Counted from the first letter of the stretch, positions 33,089 through 46,619 are shown. The stretch: DNA of 64,000 nt from Spirodela intermedia (GCA_902729315.2 LR746272.1:9542327-9606326), one strand, 5' to 3'. Notes: generated from the letters alone by a model not told the origin. Made by a program: numbers and translations.

Positions 33089-33856
33089 ATGGCAAGGGGC
33101 GGGACTGTGTTCCTCGTCGTGCTCAGGGGCCTGGCCATGGCGGCGACGCTCTCTGCTACGATACTGATGGCGGTCGCCAGTGAGAAGACCACCGTCTTCA
33201 GCATAACATTCGAAGCCAAGTTTCAGAACTCGCCTGCTCTGTGGTAAGTTTCCGAGGTCCAGAATTACTCTCTCTCTTTCTCTCTCTCTCTCTCTCTGAG
33301 ACGAACATCTGTTCTTCCTCTCCCAATCCCCTATGGTTTTCCTCAGGTTCTCGGTGGTTTCGAACGCAGTGAGCGCCGGGTACAGCTTCCTTGCTCTCTT
33401 CATTTCTCCCACCAGTTCTCTGTTTCGCTTCGTCGTGCCCTTGGACGCGGTAGGTAGTCAGTCCTCCAAGCCCTCCTGAATCGCCTCTGGTTCGACAAGA
33501 TCATCCTCCACTGCTTCATCTACTAGCCGTTGACTCTCCTCTCCCCTCCCGATTTGCTTCAGATCGTGGCGATGCTGCTCACCGGCGCGCTCGCGGCGGC
33601 GGGATCCATCTCTTACCTCGGGAAGAAGGGGAACCCCCACACCGGCTGGATGCCGATCTGTGGCCAGGTGCCGGGATTCTGCGACCAGATGATGATCTCC
33701 ATCGTTTGTGCCTTCATCGGCGTCCTTCTCTACACGGCGATCGTCCTCTACAACGTCTCCATTGCCATGAATTCTCTGATCTCCAGCTTCCCCAAGCTTC
33801 CTGTCTCGGTTCCTCGTCCCCTGAGGACTGGCTTCTCCGTTCGTCTAACCTCCTGA
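33089..33856 (+). CDS. CASP-like protein (CASPL1 group, DUF588)
   Basis: This encodes a four-helix plasma-membrane protein of 183 residues related to the Casparian strip membrane domain proteins and distantly to MARVEL proteins. Exons are 33089-33243, 33347-33449 and 33563-33856; phases fit and the junctions give ALWFSVVSNAVSAGYSFLAL and VVPLDAIVAMLLTGALAAAG. Helix 1 starts almost at once (VFLVVLRGLAMAATLSATIL), so the cytosolic N-tail is only a few residues, shorter than usual. The first extracellular loop holds FSITFEAKFQNSPAL, and the third segment has GKKGNPHTGWMPICGQVPGF and FCDQ, typical of CASPL1. A CT microsatellite lies in intron 1. Subgroup is moderate; family is strong. Its role is probably membrane scaffolding, inferred from CASPs. 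Confidence 0.88.
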
Positions 33857-34365
33857 ACGCGAGAGATCCAGATTGGGCATATGAACAATAATACATCAAT
33901 AGGTTTTCTTCAATGTGGTCTTAAAAAAATATTTTTACATACAAGGGTTTCTTGAAATTTTACGCACCTTTTTCATTAAGTTTGAGATGTTACCGTTACA
34001 TTTTTTCCGTTTCCCGCGTCAGTTCCAAACAGCAAATCGGGAAATATCCCGATTCTTTGACCGTTATATCTTTTGTTGGGCCGGCGGAATGATGGTGAGG
34101 CCCGCATTCATTGGGGGCCCACGAAGGATCCGCCGCTTCTCTAAAATATCGTCAGATCAACGGCTGAGTATAGAGATAGAGGGAACCTGATGAGATCTGA
34201 ACCGTCGAATGAATGGTGACCCTTGGGCTCTGTTTAGGCTTATCCGTTGCCAAGGGTGGGTCAATAAAGCAAACAGAGTGCGATGAACGCACAGACAGGC
34301 TTCCAGAGGCGAAGGCAGAGCGGGGCAGAGAGGGAGGTGGAGCAGAGGCGTCAAGTGCCGGGGGA
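33857..34365. other. Intergenic between CASP-like and phosphatase genes
   Basis: An AT-rich 3' flank gives way to the likely promoter and 5' UTR of the phosphatase gene. An in-frame ATG at 34213 would extend the phosphatase by 51 residues that do not look like a targeting peptide, so I did not use it. Confidence 0.5.
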
Positions 34366-37209
34366 ATGGGATCTGCGTCGCTCATTGCGAGCCCGCTGTC
34401 GGCTTCTCCCGGCCTCCGAAGCTCCTCCCGGCGCCGGAGATCGCCGCCGCAGTTTCGTCCACTCCGTTGCTCGTACCCCAGCGACACCGGTAACAATGGG
34501 GACGCCTCCCCGACGGCGACGGGTGAGTTTGAATGCTCTAATATCCCTTCTTCTAGTCATCCAGATTTTTCCGTGTGTTTTTTCGACCGAAGGGATCTAG
34601 AAGTAACTCCGTTGGATTGAAGGAAAACGAAGAAGATTTCGGAATGAGACTGCGCCTAGAGTGTAATCTGCTTTTGTGTTCCGGCTTCCTGGGCTTCGAA
34701 GGCTTCTTCGTTACCGTTGCTCGGATGTTAAGCTGAAATTAGGAAATAACTTGATGTATGAAAAGCTGATTCCAAGACTGGCTCTATCTTTTCTCGATTT
34801 CACTGTTATCAAAAATTACTTTAAAGTGATTCAACATCTACCGTCCCGCATTATTAATCGTGTTCAGTCGTCTAATTCTGATACACAAATGAAGCAGAGA
34901 AGAAACCACTAAGACACGACGTATATATAGTAAAAATAAAAATAAAAATAAAATCTGTTCACTTAAATTAAGTTGATAATGATGAGTGTTTAGATGATTT
35001 CAATACAAAAAAAATTATCTTCAATCTTTTCCATATAGCAACTTGGGAAGTCTGATTTTTTTTTGAAATCCAACTCAAATTATAATCGTTTGACTTTAGC
35101 TCACTGAATTCTTTCTTGAAAACCCCTCTTCGAGTAAAATTATTTTCAAGAGGTTCAATGGTGTGACGCATTAAAAGTCGATACACCAAGGATAAAAATG
35201 CCAAAAAAAAATTAAAAAAGATCTAACTCATTTGAGTTGGAGTAGGTCGTTCGAAGTCGGCAGGTCACCAGAAGATCCATTTCTCTGTATTTGACCAAAA
35301 GCTTATTGGAAAGAATAAAAAAATAAAAATGGAACGCTGTCAGCATAACTGAAAACAACAGGGTTACGGGCCTGTAAATGTGGCATTTAAAGTGGAACGT
35401 GATGAAGGCAGTTCTGCAACTTAAGCGTTGTAAATATATCATGAAATTGAAATGTGAAACATTAGCGACTGCATTTCTCTTTTGCATAATTATTCAGTAA
35501 CGCAAATATATATATCCTCCCATCCCGATTGAAAGTTCTTGATCTTCTATGGGCCAAGTAGATGTTCTTGTACCTCGAGTTCAAAATGGCTTCAATCGTC
35601 TCTCTACCGTGGAGCAACTGGAAAGCATCTCTTCAGTGACTGGTGGCGCATTTGATTTCAAAGGGGCCACGACTTCACTTACTGACAAGCCCATGCCTTT
35701 CCCTAAAATGGTGACTCTGGTGAGGCATGGCCTTAGCTCTTGGAATGAAGAAAGCAGGGTTCAGGTTTGCATCTTCCTAACATCTTCAGTTCATTCCCTC
35801 AGATTACAATACATTTCAGACTATTATTCATAGATATTTTCACTGCCCTGTGGTGGGAAGATGGCATGTAATATTATGCAATTGTCAGCTTAGTTTGCAG
35901 GTCTGATCATTTTCCATGCGCAGGGAAGCTCAAACCTGTCCGTCTTGACAGAAATAGGTGTGGAACAAGCTGAAAGGTGTCGGAATGCCCTGTCTAATGT
36001 ATCCTTTGATCAATGCTTTGCGAGCCCAATATCACGTGCAAAGGTCCCAACCTTCTTGTCAATAAATTTGCTACCGTTAGATCCATATTCTCTTTTCAGT
36101 CATTCGTTTTTTGTATGGATCAACATACCAATCATCTTGTCTGAATCGGTGTCTGATACAGTCAACTGCAGAAGTCATGTGGCATGGGAGGGAGAAGCCG
36201 CTGACCTTCCTCGATTCGCTGAAAGAGGCGCACTTGTTCTTCTTGGAAGGCATGACAAACGGTTTGTTTGCTACTCCTTTCGAACTTTCTCTCGTTTCTT
36301 CGTTTGGTTTGGGATCACATCCATTGCTCAGCATAACTATTACCCAAAAATTGGCAGCGGATGCGAAGAAGGAATACCCACATTTGTATAATACTTGGAG
36401 AGAAGATCCGTCTAATTTCCATGTCGATGGGATCTATCCAATCCGACGGCTATGGGGAACAGCAAGGGAGGCTTGGAGGGAGATTTTGGCCGCACCAGTG
36501 AGTTTGATTATTCTGCCAATCGTACAATTCTTTCCCCAATGTACTCAATGAAACATCTTGCTCTTTCTCTTACAGGGAGAAAGCTTCTTGGTTGTTACCC
36601 ACAAGTCAATCCTGCGAGCTCTTATTTGTACAGCCCTTGGTCTCGGCCCTGAGAGGTAAATATCTTGATTACTATGGTCCATAAGTTACACAAATGACCG
36701 TGGAGAAACTTCTTATGGTTTAGAAAAAGTTTGATAAGAAAGGGTACGTTTCCCCTCGATTGACCATCGAAATTGTAGTCACAAACCATGCATGATCAAA
36801 AGAGATCTCCTAAAACTGCTGGTTTCTTCTTTCTCCGATACAGAAAGTACTGATGGGCAACATCAGAGTTATTCGTCCTGTTTTTGTTAATGAAATCCAG
36901 CCCAAGAACTTCACTCTCATATTCATCTTAACTTCCTAATTACGAATCTCTATTTTTCTAATCAAGGTCCCTTTTTTAACATCCCATTTGAACTTTCATC
37001 TGAAATGGCAATTCTGGAGAAGTTGAAACGCTCACTTTCATCCCAAAAAAACCGATAGTTCATGGCTCTGATGCTGCAGATTCCGAGCAATTGACGTGAA
37101 CAATGGTGGTATCTCCGTCTTCAATTTCAACAGGCGAGGGGAAGCTATGCTCCAGTCCTTGAACATGACAACTCACATGTACAGCGAGCACGTGTACGAA
37201 TTGCAGTAG
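34366..37209 (+). CDS. Phosphoglycerate-mutase-like histidine phosphatase, plastid-type
   Basis: This encodes a histidine-phosphatase-superfamily protein of about 310 residues, close to plant 'phosphoglycerate mutase family' proteins such as At1g58280. Its physiological substrate is unknown to me. Exons: 34366-34522, 35559-35764, 35924-36043, 36162-36261, 36358-36497, 36576-36655 and 37080-37209; all phases agree. The N-terminus (MGSASLIASPLSASPGLRSS, Arg/Ser-rich, no acids) looks like a plastid transit peptide. The catalytic RHG motif is in MVTLVRHGLSSWNEESRVQG; the second histidine is in GESFLVVTHKSILRAL; the end has RAIDVNNGGISVFNFNRRGE. Exon 2 begins at a tandem AAGTAG acceptor, so one residue (Val) may be optional. 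It is not classical glycolytic mutase. A 2-carboxyarabinitol-1-phosphatase-like activity is possible but unproven. Confidence 0.88.
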
Positions 37210-37720
37210 AATCATGCGCTAGATTAAGAGTTCGCCCAGTCAGTGGCGGGCGTGTGTTCTCTGGACGAGTAGGAGCAGTGCTTCGGCCCCCGAACATGAA
37301 AGCTAATGTGTACAGTGATCGCCAACAGGGGTAGCAGAATTCTACCCTACACGAATTATATGATCCGCATAGCCTCAGCTCCATCTGTAATGAGCAAAAT
37401 GCAGTTTTTCTTTCTTTTCGTTTTTCCTTCCAATTAGGGTTCTATCCGCTGTGAGTCGGGGTCAGCTTGAGCACCACACCCGTGAGTCAACGCTTGAGTT
37501 TAGAGGCTTTTAAATGCACCGCAGTGAAGTCAAATGTGGTGCAAAAAAATGGATTTCTGAGCCTAAAAACAGGGTTTCGTGATTAGAAAATTAAGATTAA
37601 TATGTCACGAAAGTTCTCTCACTGAGCTCATTTTTTATAAACTGTTCACCAGCCATTTGCTCATTATGCGCTGTGCTAGCTGCTCTCCATCTCTTCAGGG
37701 GGGGTGGGTGGGGTGTCGAG
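37210..37720. other. Convergent 3' flanks
   Basis: About 0.5 kb lies between the phosphatase stop and the stop of the poly(A) polymerase gene on the other strand. I see only 3' UTR-like sequence. Confidence 0.5.
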
Positions 37721-40700
37721 TTAGTTCCCCTGGTGTTTCTTCGTTCTCTTTTCCTTCTTCCCAGATTTACCCTCCGTCATAATATCCGCAGACTTGCCGT
37801 TTCGATTAGAACTGGGTCTATGACTTGGTTTCGATGACTTCCTCTTTCTCGAAGGAGACAACCCGCCGCTGCGAAGAACCGCCTCCCTAGGCAGGGGTTC
37901 CTCTTCCATCAGCTGCCAGTTGCAGAGGATATCGCCGACACCTTCAAATCCCAAATGGCGGCTCTGTTCGCCAGCTCCAGGAAGCAACCTGTCGAAAGTG
38001 AGATCCCCCTTGGATCCGCCCTTGCGCTGTAGCAAAATGGGATCTGGTCTTATTATGGCTCCTAGGATGCTCTTCTGCGCTTCCAGGCTCATGATGTGCG
38101 CATCGGTCAGCGATGAATAAGCTGTAGCAAAGGCTGACTTCACCTGCAAAGCGAAGATATATATAACCAGCGAGTCAATCTCCATCCTCCACAAGGTGAT
38201 ATCAGTGCCATAGATACATAAATGGGTACCAAAAGCAAGTATCAGGCGTTTGTCTCAGAGAATAAACAGACATGCAGAGTTGGCTCAATTTCTATCACAT
38301 GGAATGACTGAAGAGATGCATTGGGATCAAAGAGAATGAATTTCCTGTACATTGCGACGCGTGCGTGCAGTTCTTTAAAAGGAAGCATATAAAAACATGA
38401 GCAAAAGGGCATTGAAAACTTTGGAAGCAAAAGCTTTTCCCAGCAAAGGTATCATAGAAAGATGTAAAGCACGACCTTGAAGTAGTTATAAGAGTTCCTC
38501 CCAATGTCATTGCTAGGTTCCTGGTCAATAAACATCAAACAGTAGGCGTTAATTTCTAGAATGGTTTATGGAACTAAAACAATCAAACTAGAAAAACATC
38601 AAACTTACCTGAGGATCCTCAATAGAGAGAAGATATGGACGATCACTGTTCAAAAATCTGTAGGCAAAGAAGACAAGTAAGAACACATCTAATTTCGTTC
38701 TAGGTCCAAAGGAGACTGAAAACAGATAAACAAAAAAAAGCAAAAAAACTTAATAAATTGTGGGGCACAAAAAGCAATAGAAAATAAAAAAATTATCATT
38801 ACCCCCGGGTGCTCTTCAGGAAAAAGTTGCCTGCTACTTTGCAGGATACACCGACATGCCAATTGTTCAGTTTTCGCCCATAGAACTCAAAAAAACTAAC
38901 CTGTTTTGTAAAAAATAGCATGTAAGATAAGATACGAGAGAAAAAAAAAAACTCTTGAATGTGTCGCCTTTGAATATCAGAAGCTCCAAGCACATTACAT
39001 TCATATTGTGCACCTAGCGGTCCGTACATCACTATTTCACAAAGTCAACTAAGCATAGTAGAATCAGGACAGCCAGATTAGCCGGGTCCAACCCTCATCC
39101 ACATGGGTTCGGGTCATTTTGCCAAATCAGCAAGTTCAGATTTTGATGCCTAACGTGTAATGGGCACGACCCCAGGTTTCTCTCAATACATAAACCACTC
39201 CTAAAAAAAGGAGTTTTATCCTGACTTAACATGCTGAATGGGAAGATGCTGAAAAGAAGTAAGAAGTGTTTTGCAGAGACAACATCTGTATATGACTTAA
39301 TTACACATACCAAAAGAGTCCCCAGATTATGTTCCTGCAGCTTTTGGGATAATAAACTTTGTCCTCTCCAATGTGTCTGCAACAGGAGACCTTGATAATT
39401 AAAACAAATAAGTGATTCTAAGGATTGCAAGTCTCAGAATGGCATCACCAATTTAACACCTTAGGAACGCATTACAACCACTAATTGAAAACTGATGGTA
39501 CAAAACCATTAAACGTATATGTACCTCATAACACCAACAGTTTTGAAATTCAAAACTGTCTAGGACTACTTTTCTGAAAGAATGGCATGCGAATTTTACA
39601 TATCCATAATATACCACGGGATGTCTTTTTGAGAGAGAGTACAATTAATGGGATCGAAATGATGATCGTCGATATTACCTGAAGATGTGCTATGAGCATA
39701 GTAATAAGTGCGTACGAACCAATCCCACCTGAAAAGACCTAAAAGGAAGGAGAAAAGCGCAGTGCAAATTTTACTGAACAATGGTTCATCAGAAAAAAAA
39801 TTCCACAATAATGAGTATTGGCTAAGTTTCCATCCCATACAAACCTCGTTCAGCTCTCTCTGCTGCAGAAACATCTTTAAAATCAAACACAGTGGCCTTA
39901 CAGCAGGCATCTTTGACACAGCATCCTGAAAAAACACTCCCCGTCAACAGTTATCCTAGGAAGATGATTCGGTCAAGTAATGATTTTAGTTGATAAGAAT
40001 CAGTAATGTAGCACACGCATCTAGTCAACGATGGGTTGAATGGACTTAGTACACGGCACTAAAATCGTAAAAAATAATATTACCTGAAACTCTGAAATAA
40101 TATTTTTTTTTAGCATCCCCAACAAGCAATTAGTAAAAATTTACTGAAACCGATAGTATTTATTAAAAGTAACGATTGTACTACATGCTATAAAGGTTCG
40201 TTAATCTGGCTAGTGTGCTTTTCAATGTAGAAAAGCAACTGGAATCTAGTTCTGGCAGCTTTTTAGAGAAACAAGAAATAATGGAAATAATGAATAAGGG
40301 AGGTCAAGCAAATGTTGTGATAGAGCAAATAATGGAAACTCACGAAATGGAAAAGGCAGAAAAGATAAAGAATCTTCAAACATTCGAAAATGGAATTTTA
40401 AAAAAAAATGCGGACATTGAAAATCAACAGCTATATGATGAGAAGTATAAAAACCTTCAAAATTTCACCTTTTTCATTTTTATCATCTTTTCCTAATGTC
40501 ATAACACTATCATAAAGGAGCATTTCCAGAAAATGGGACAAACAGGATTATATCGGATGGGTTTATGGGGATCATTTCCAAAACCCATACTGCCATCTGC
40601 CACAAGCTTTAAGTTGCTCATTGGTAACAAGGAGCAAAAAAGTGAAGGCTAGAAAGAAGGTGACTGATATATACCTTGATAAAATCAGCAGCATCTGGGC

Positions 40701-43700
40701 CACTCTGCATATCAAAACTGACAGAAAGAAAGTCTTCAATATCAGCGTGTATATAAATATATATATAGAATGCAGCGACAAGAAAGACATTACAGAACAT
40801 GTTTTTACATGATGTTATGGAGAAATAAAGCACGAAGTTATTCAAACTTTCATTTTGAGACATGTCTCTAGTTTCAAGTCAGATAACTGCAAAAAATGAA
40901 ATCCATTTCAGAAGCAGCAGCGTTATCTTTTCAAGGATAACGAATGCAACGTAAACGAAACAGTCTCGTGCTCATAACAATCCTATCCCAGATATCCATT
41001 TACTGATGGAATTAAATGGATGTCAAAGGAAGTTTAGCTTGTGAAACTTCAGGACAAGAGAACTGCCAAAGATGACTGTTGCTTGGGCAGTTCGCTTCTC
41101 TGGTCAGCGGTCCCAGCATTAACATTGGCGGCACATATCCTACCAGCAAAAGGAAGAGGGATTTCAAGCCAACATCCCGACAAAAGTTTTATACTCCAGT
41201 CAAATCCTAGAGATGGGGTTTCCACTAAATCCTTCCTGAAGATTTAGGCGATACAACTGAAATAAAAGCTTTTAGAAATAAAGATGACAATACCCATGCA
41301 TATTTTCGTCTTTAGCTATGGCTTTCAGGGTTCATGACATATACTGTAACGATTCTCCTAATGTCAACGTGAATAGATGCCTACAACTGAAATATGAGGC
41401 AGTATTATATCTGAATATACTGGCTCTCACCGAGCACCTAAACAAATTTAATGGAAATTCAAGCTAATATGACATATTAGGTTAGAACATCACATAGACT
41501 CCAGCAACTCAAACCAATATAACAGGTTTGTATGTTTCTGACACGGATATCCATCAAACTAGACTTCAAACAAAATTTTCCGGAGATGGCAGACTTCAAA
41601 ATAAGCAGAGGTACACTGATCAAATAAGAATGAAACTCCGGACACATCTGGATTTATGATTTACTCATTTTTCTCTCCTAACACTTGCCTATCTACTACA
41701 AACACTTATTTTGCATATTCGTTCCTCCTCTGAAGCCACTACTGAGCTGCCTGGGCTATGCTGGTCGGAAATGTTCCACCATTTTAATAATTCCTTTTTA
41801 TTTCTGTTAAACCTGACAACATTCTCAGCTAATTTATCCAAGGTCATGGCATCCACCGAGGAATGTTATAAAGTAGCAAAATTTAGAATACGAGACAAAT
41901 GGAGCCAAGAACCGAAAAAAATATCAATTGTACTGTCAACATATTTCTGGACGATGTAACCAAGGAAAAGTCCTGAAATGTATTAAGTCCACTCAAAAAG
42001 CTAATGCTGGCAATCATTTGCACTAAATAATACAACGACGCATCATCAAAAAGTACAGATAAAATGAAAATAAACTTCTTATGAGTTTGATAGATAGGGA
42101 AAACCTGATATCAAACGCAATTCCACTTTGCTTTTCCACAAACTTTATTATTGGTACACGAGCCTTTCCTATAACCTAACAGAAAATAAAGTACATGAAT
42201 TATGAGCTATTTTATGTGTAACATAAATTATGCTCGACTATTCTCTCAGTAGATAGAGGACCTGTATCTTTTTAGCAATACTTTTCTGGGACATCGCCCT
42301 AGCAAGAGCACTAAGACCCATTTGAGGAGTTTTCACCTTTGAATTCAGGATCACAACCTATATCAAAGAAAATAATAGAACACATAGGTAAGATCCCAAC
42401 ATTCATTCAGCACCCACAATTAAACTTAAACCGCAGCTGTGAGTTTACAAAGATAAAAAACGACTATATGATGATTTAATTTCTCATTTAATAGTAAGAT
42501 TTTCTTCCAAAAAGAAGAAACAAATAATGACGTCCATGGAAAACTGAGCTACTATGTTCAATGTCTGACCAAATGAATTAACCTTTTTCAGTGGTCATTT
42601 AAACGTAAGCCAGTTCATCATGGACACCCCAAACCATTTTTTCTCAGACATGCCAATCTGTGTTGTCGAATCACGGGTCAGAGCTTGACAACCAGACACA
42701 TTTCCTTCCTGGGAATAACCCAGATGCACGGCCAACCCAGGTATTATTCATCAACAGGGCAGAGGACTGTTCACTTCATATCCCCTGTAGCTGCTTTTCA
42801 AGCACCTCAGTCGTCGGTGGGGACTGCAGAATCTCCATAATTTTACCGTTGAATCGAAATTTAACAAAATCGTGCTCCTTGAACAGCAGACACCACGGAA
42901 GATCAAAAACTAAAAATATCCAACACAAGCTCAACTCAGCCCTGCACTATCAATCCAAACAGTAAATTTCAGTTTCAAAACCATGTGTACCTAATTCTGG
43001 CCATGTACTCTCAATCCAAATCATAGATTTAAGATAGCACAATTGGATCTTTTCTTTTTTTGGGTTGAGGGGGGGGGGGGGGGATTACACCCAATTCTGA
43101 CCATGTACACAGGAAAAATAGTAAGATGGAGTTATAATTTTGCCACAGAACCGTAGTTGTTGTCATAACCAGTTTGAGTAACAATCACAGATAATGTGAT
43201 TCATCCAGACCAAAGGGTCCGGTACGATGTCAACTAGCATCTGAATAATGCCAAGTTACCCCAACTGAAAACTAGAACTACCAAGAACATTTCTGTTCGA
43301 AGTACCACTTTACTAAATGATTTAAACCACGTGTACAGGATTGGGATTAAAAAATTATTCAAGTCCTGGGACCCCAGTTTAGCCTAGCCTCATCATCAAA
43401 TTCTGAAGGCATTCTTTGAATCATAAATAAAGCGCTAAACATAGTCTGCCTAACAAAAAAAAGGCAAATTAAAAACACAAAGTAAGTCATGGATCCAAAT
43501 TCTATGCTGTGATATTTTGGCAGATTTTCTTTTCCAAATGCAGTAGGAAAAAATGGGATATAATTCAGAAAGAAAGCTTTCCAATGCCCCTCTTCAATCA
43601 AATAGAACTGGAATTACGTAGGCCAGCTCTGCCTAAGTAAGATACATCCCGAAAGAACCTTTCTACATAAATAATAGGACAAATGATGCACAAGTCAAAA

Positions 43701-45352
43701 AAAATTCGGTTCACATAAGATAACTCTTCAAGAATACCAGAAAATGTGCCATCGACTAGACTAGCATGGGTAACTACTAGGCGACCATTTAAATATGTTT
43801 GACTAAAGGCTTAACGTAAGAAAACATGAAAATTGCTACTTTATTCTACAAGGGAAAAAATAAATCTGAGCAGAATTATGAAAAAAAAAATCACCAATGA
43901 AACTTTAATAAAGAAAAGAAAGCAGTGTAAAGCGAAAAATAATGAAGGAAAAAAACCGTGTCTTTTGAACACATGCGTTCACAGGATATTAATATTCCCG
44001 AAGATCAGGAAATAATAAAAGCAGCAGATAAAGACTCCTGTGTAAAGCACAATACAAAAAAAATGAGAAAACGGGCAGTATACCTACATCAACATCACTA
44101 GTTGGCAAATAGAGACCAGTCCTGAAAGAACCAAAGACTTCGACCTAAGAAAGAACGAAAATTTTGAGACTGCAATAAAACAGAGCTAGGAAAGAAAGAA
44201 AATGTCAATTCAGTAGAAACGCCAGAAGATTACATCGCAATGGGGCCAAATATATTTGATAACCTCAAAAACTCGTTGTACAGCTGCTTCCCGGTCTACT
44301 TCCTCCTCGCAAGTCGGAGATATGAAGTCACAGAAATCAAGTATTTCTGTAAATCAATAAACATTTCTCACGAATAAACACAAGCAACACGTTTTTGCCA
44401 CGCCATAGATGACTACAACATATAGATGCATATATGGACTCTACAAAGGTCTTGGCAAGTACGGACAAGAAAAATTAGGTTTCCAACAACAGCAGAGGAC
44501 CAAAAAAATAGAGTCAATGTTGGGAATTCGAAATGAATTTGTAACGCAAATTATGGAGTAATATTCCCTCGTTTCTCACAGTCACCCTCTACAACTCCTA
44601 GAAAGTTTATAAGAGTCCAATCCATTTTCATTGGTCCCGTGATGGCCAGAATTCAGACGAATTATTTTTCGATGCAATTTGTTTTAACCTACCGCAAATT
44701 ATTGTATATATTTGCATCAATGAAAAACATTCTTGCTCCTCGTCCTTAATCATAAGCTCTTGCCCTTGAGGAAGAAGTGTTCACCGATATTTCCCGTCCC
44801 AACACTCTGCACTTCTTCAGGCAACTATATTTACGCCTTTTTTTTTATAACACCGATCGTGATATTATCCAACTGAAAAAAAATATTATTCAGTGCCTTT
44901 AATTGTTCATCGGCAGCAATTGTGAGAATCTTACGAGAGCTTGGATTTTTTAAAGATAAAAACATAATTCGGAACCAGTGACCGAATAATGTAACGGAGT
45001 AGCCTGCGGTACTTGCTATTAAACAAAGATATGCACCTTTGTGAAGCTGGACCATGGGACTCCTAAAGCGGCTGCCAGCGCGGAACCAGCCAAGCTCGGG
45101 AGCGATGTTCTCCTCCTCGGCGGTTCGAGAAACGAATTGCACAGAAGGGCTCTCCTCCGGCCGCTCATCGGACCCAGAGTCTACCCCGTCGACAGAGGGG
45201 TCGAGAGAAAAGTAGTCGGTGGCGGGGTCACAGGCGGCCGAACCCTTCAGTGAGGTAATTTCGCTGCGGAAGACAGCGTACTGCTGGGAAGAATCGCCGT
45301 CGAAGGGGGAGAGATAATCTAGGGTTTCATAGACGACTCCCGAGCTCTCCAT
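37721..45352 (-). CDS. TRF4/5-type non-canonical poly(A) polymerase
   Basis: This is a nuclear nucleotidyltransferase of 505 residues, like Arabidopsis TRL and yeast Trf4/5, which adds short oligo(A) tails that mark aberrant RNA for exosome decay. Thirteen exons: 45037-45352, 44234-44346, 44088-44144, 42262-42357, 42105-42175, 40675-40717, 39845-39925, 39679-39738, 39311-39376, 38803-38900, 38609-38657, 38476-38520 and 37721-38143; phases all agree. The catalytic core is VEVFGSFRTGLYLPTSDVD joined to VVILNSKVKTPQMG, giving the G-S motif and the aspartate pair. The third aspartate lies in GIAFDISFDMQSG. The PAP-associated domain includes LKMFLQQRELNEVFSGGIGS, SFFEFYGRKLN and GRNSYNYFKV. IIRPDPILLQRKGGSKGDLT is diagnostic for the plant members. 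The lysine-rich tail KSGKKEKRTKKHQ suits nuclear or nucleolar targeting. Introns 3 and 5 exceed 1.3 kb. Confidence 0.93.
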
Positions 45353-46619
45353 GGCCTCCCGCCGGAACGGCGAATGGGGAAGAATGCCGCTTAGCCGTTA
45401 GATTTTAAATACGTCCTTCGGTGGCTTTGATTTTTTTTAGGCGGCACTCTTTTCCGTCATTTTATTGGGCTTATTCACGTGGATTTATCATGGGCCGACC
45501 CAGTCTACGCCTTCTCAACGATAGACCCATTTAGCCCAGCTCAGCTCCCGAGGGCCCAAAGTCCATTCACACGCTCCGAGGTGGTTCGTGTGGGCCATTG
45601 CAGAAAATTTTATTTTATTGATATATGTAAGATTACCAGCTTCGGAAAAAGGCCCCTTTTTTTTGTATGAGCTCTGTGCTCCAAAAGATGCGAAGAATAT
45701 TCCACGAATATTCCTCACCCAACTCACTGGCCTTAATTTTTCGAAATGACGAAAAACCCCTAATACGCAGGTTTTTTTTGTAAATCTCAAGTAATTCACG
45801 GTAATAATTCCAATTACTTTTAACCCAAAAAATCCCTTTTTTACCTCCACAAAAAAAGCACTGGGGCGCACGTCGCGTGTGGGGCCCACCACCTGGGAGC
45901 TCTTTATGCGTCTCGATTCCCAGCCGGAAATCGAAGCGAGCTTGTGACTTAAAAATAAATAAAGAGAAGGCAGACAAAAGAAATTATATCCGTTGGCGAC
46001 GGCAGCCTAAAATCGGTATCAGCCGCAGAAGATGACTATGACGCTTCAAACTAATTTATCCCACGTGGCAGTAAGCTTCAGGAGCGCCATTAGTACGAGA
46101 GAGAGAGAGAGAGAGACGCGGACGCAAAACTTTCGCATCGCGGTTAGCGTAAAATGTGGGTTTGGTAGTCCCGTTCGGGTCAAAGTGGTTAAAATTTGGA
46201 AGTAGCATTATACTTTTATAAAATTATTTTTGTATCCTGACAACACCGGGATAATGGGATAATTAAGCTGTTTGTATGCGTTGGTAGATATTTTCCCTGG
46301 AGGGGTCTAGCTCAGACTGCGCGGGCTGACGAAATGTTAAAAGATTAATAGTGGCACAGGGAAAAGGTCAGGCCGGGGGATTTTCACACTGAGGTGACGT
46401 GTCCGCCAGCGGTTGGAAAATAGTGGGTCCCTCTGGCCCACCTTTTGCCGCTGGGTCCCCGTCTCCGTCTTCTCGCGCCTGTCCCCCCCCCCTCACCCCT
46501 CACTGTCGACCACAGCAGGAAGCAGGAAGGTTTCAGAGGCGCGCCGAAGTGAGAAGGGCGAGAGAAAGGGAGAGAGAGAGAGAGAGATGGCCGTTCCCGT
46601 CCTGATCTGATACGGGAGT
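45353..46619. other. Divergent promoter region, poly(A) polymerase / callose synthase
   Basis: This 1.27-kb stretch separates two genes transcribed away from each other. It holds a W-box core (TTTGACC on the minus strand, 46177-46183), a TATAAAA at 46217-46223 about 400 bp before the callose synthase ATG, and GA runs at about 46099-46116 and 46570-46586. A small uORF is listed separately. The 45515-45977 minus-strand frames look like chance. Confidence 0.5.
46587..46610 (+). CDS. Seven-codon uORF before the callose synthase
   Basis: ATG GCC GTT CCC GTC CTG ATC TGA encodes MAVPVLI and ends 9 bp before the main start codon. Its start context (GAGATGG, G at -3 and +4) is good, and it follows a GA run that is probably 5' UTR. 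Whether it is translated depends on the transcript start, which I cannot see. Confidence 0.45.
   Translation: MAVPVLI

Noticed and set aside
36801-37079. Search for an extra exon between phosphatase exons 6 and 7
   Set aside because: Exon 6 ends with AG and exon 7 starts with A, giving ERFRAIDV directly as in the family, so no extra exon is needed.
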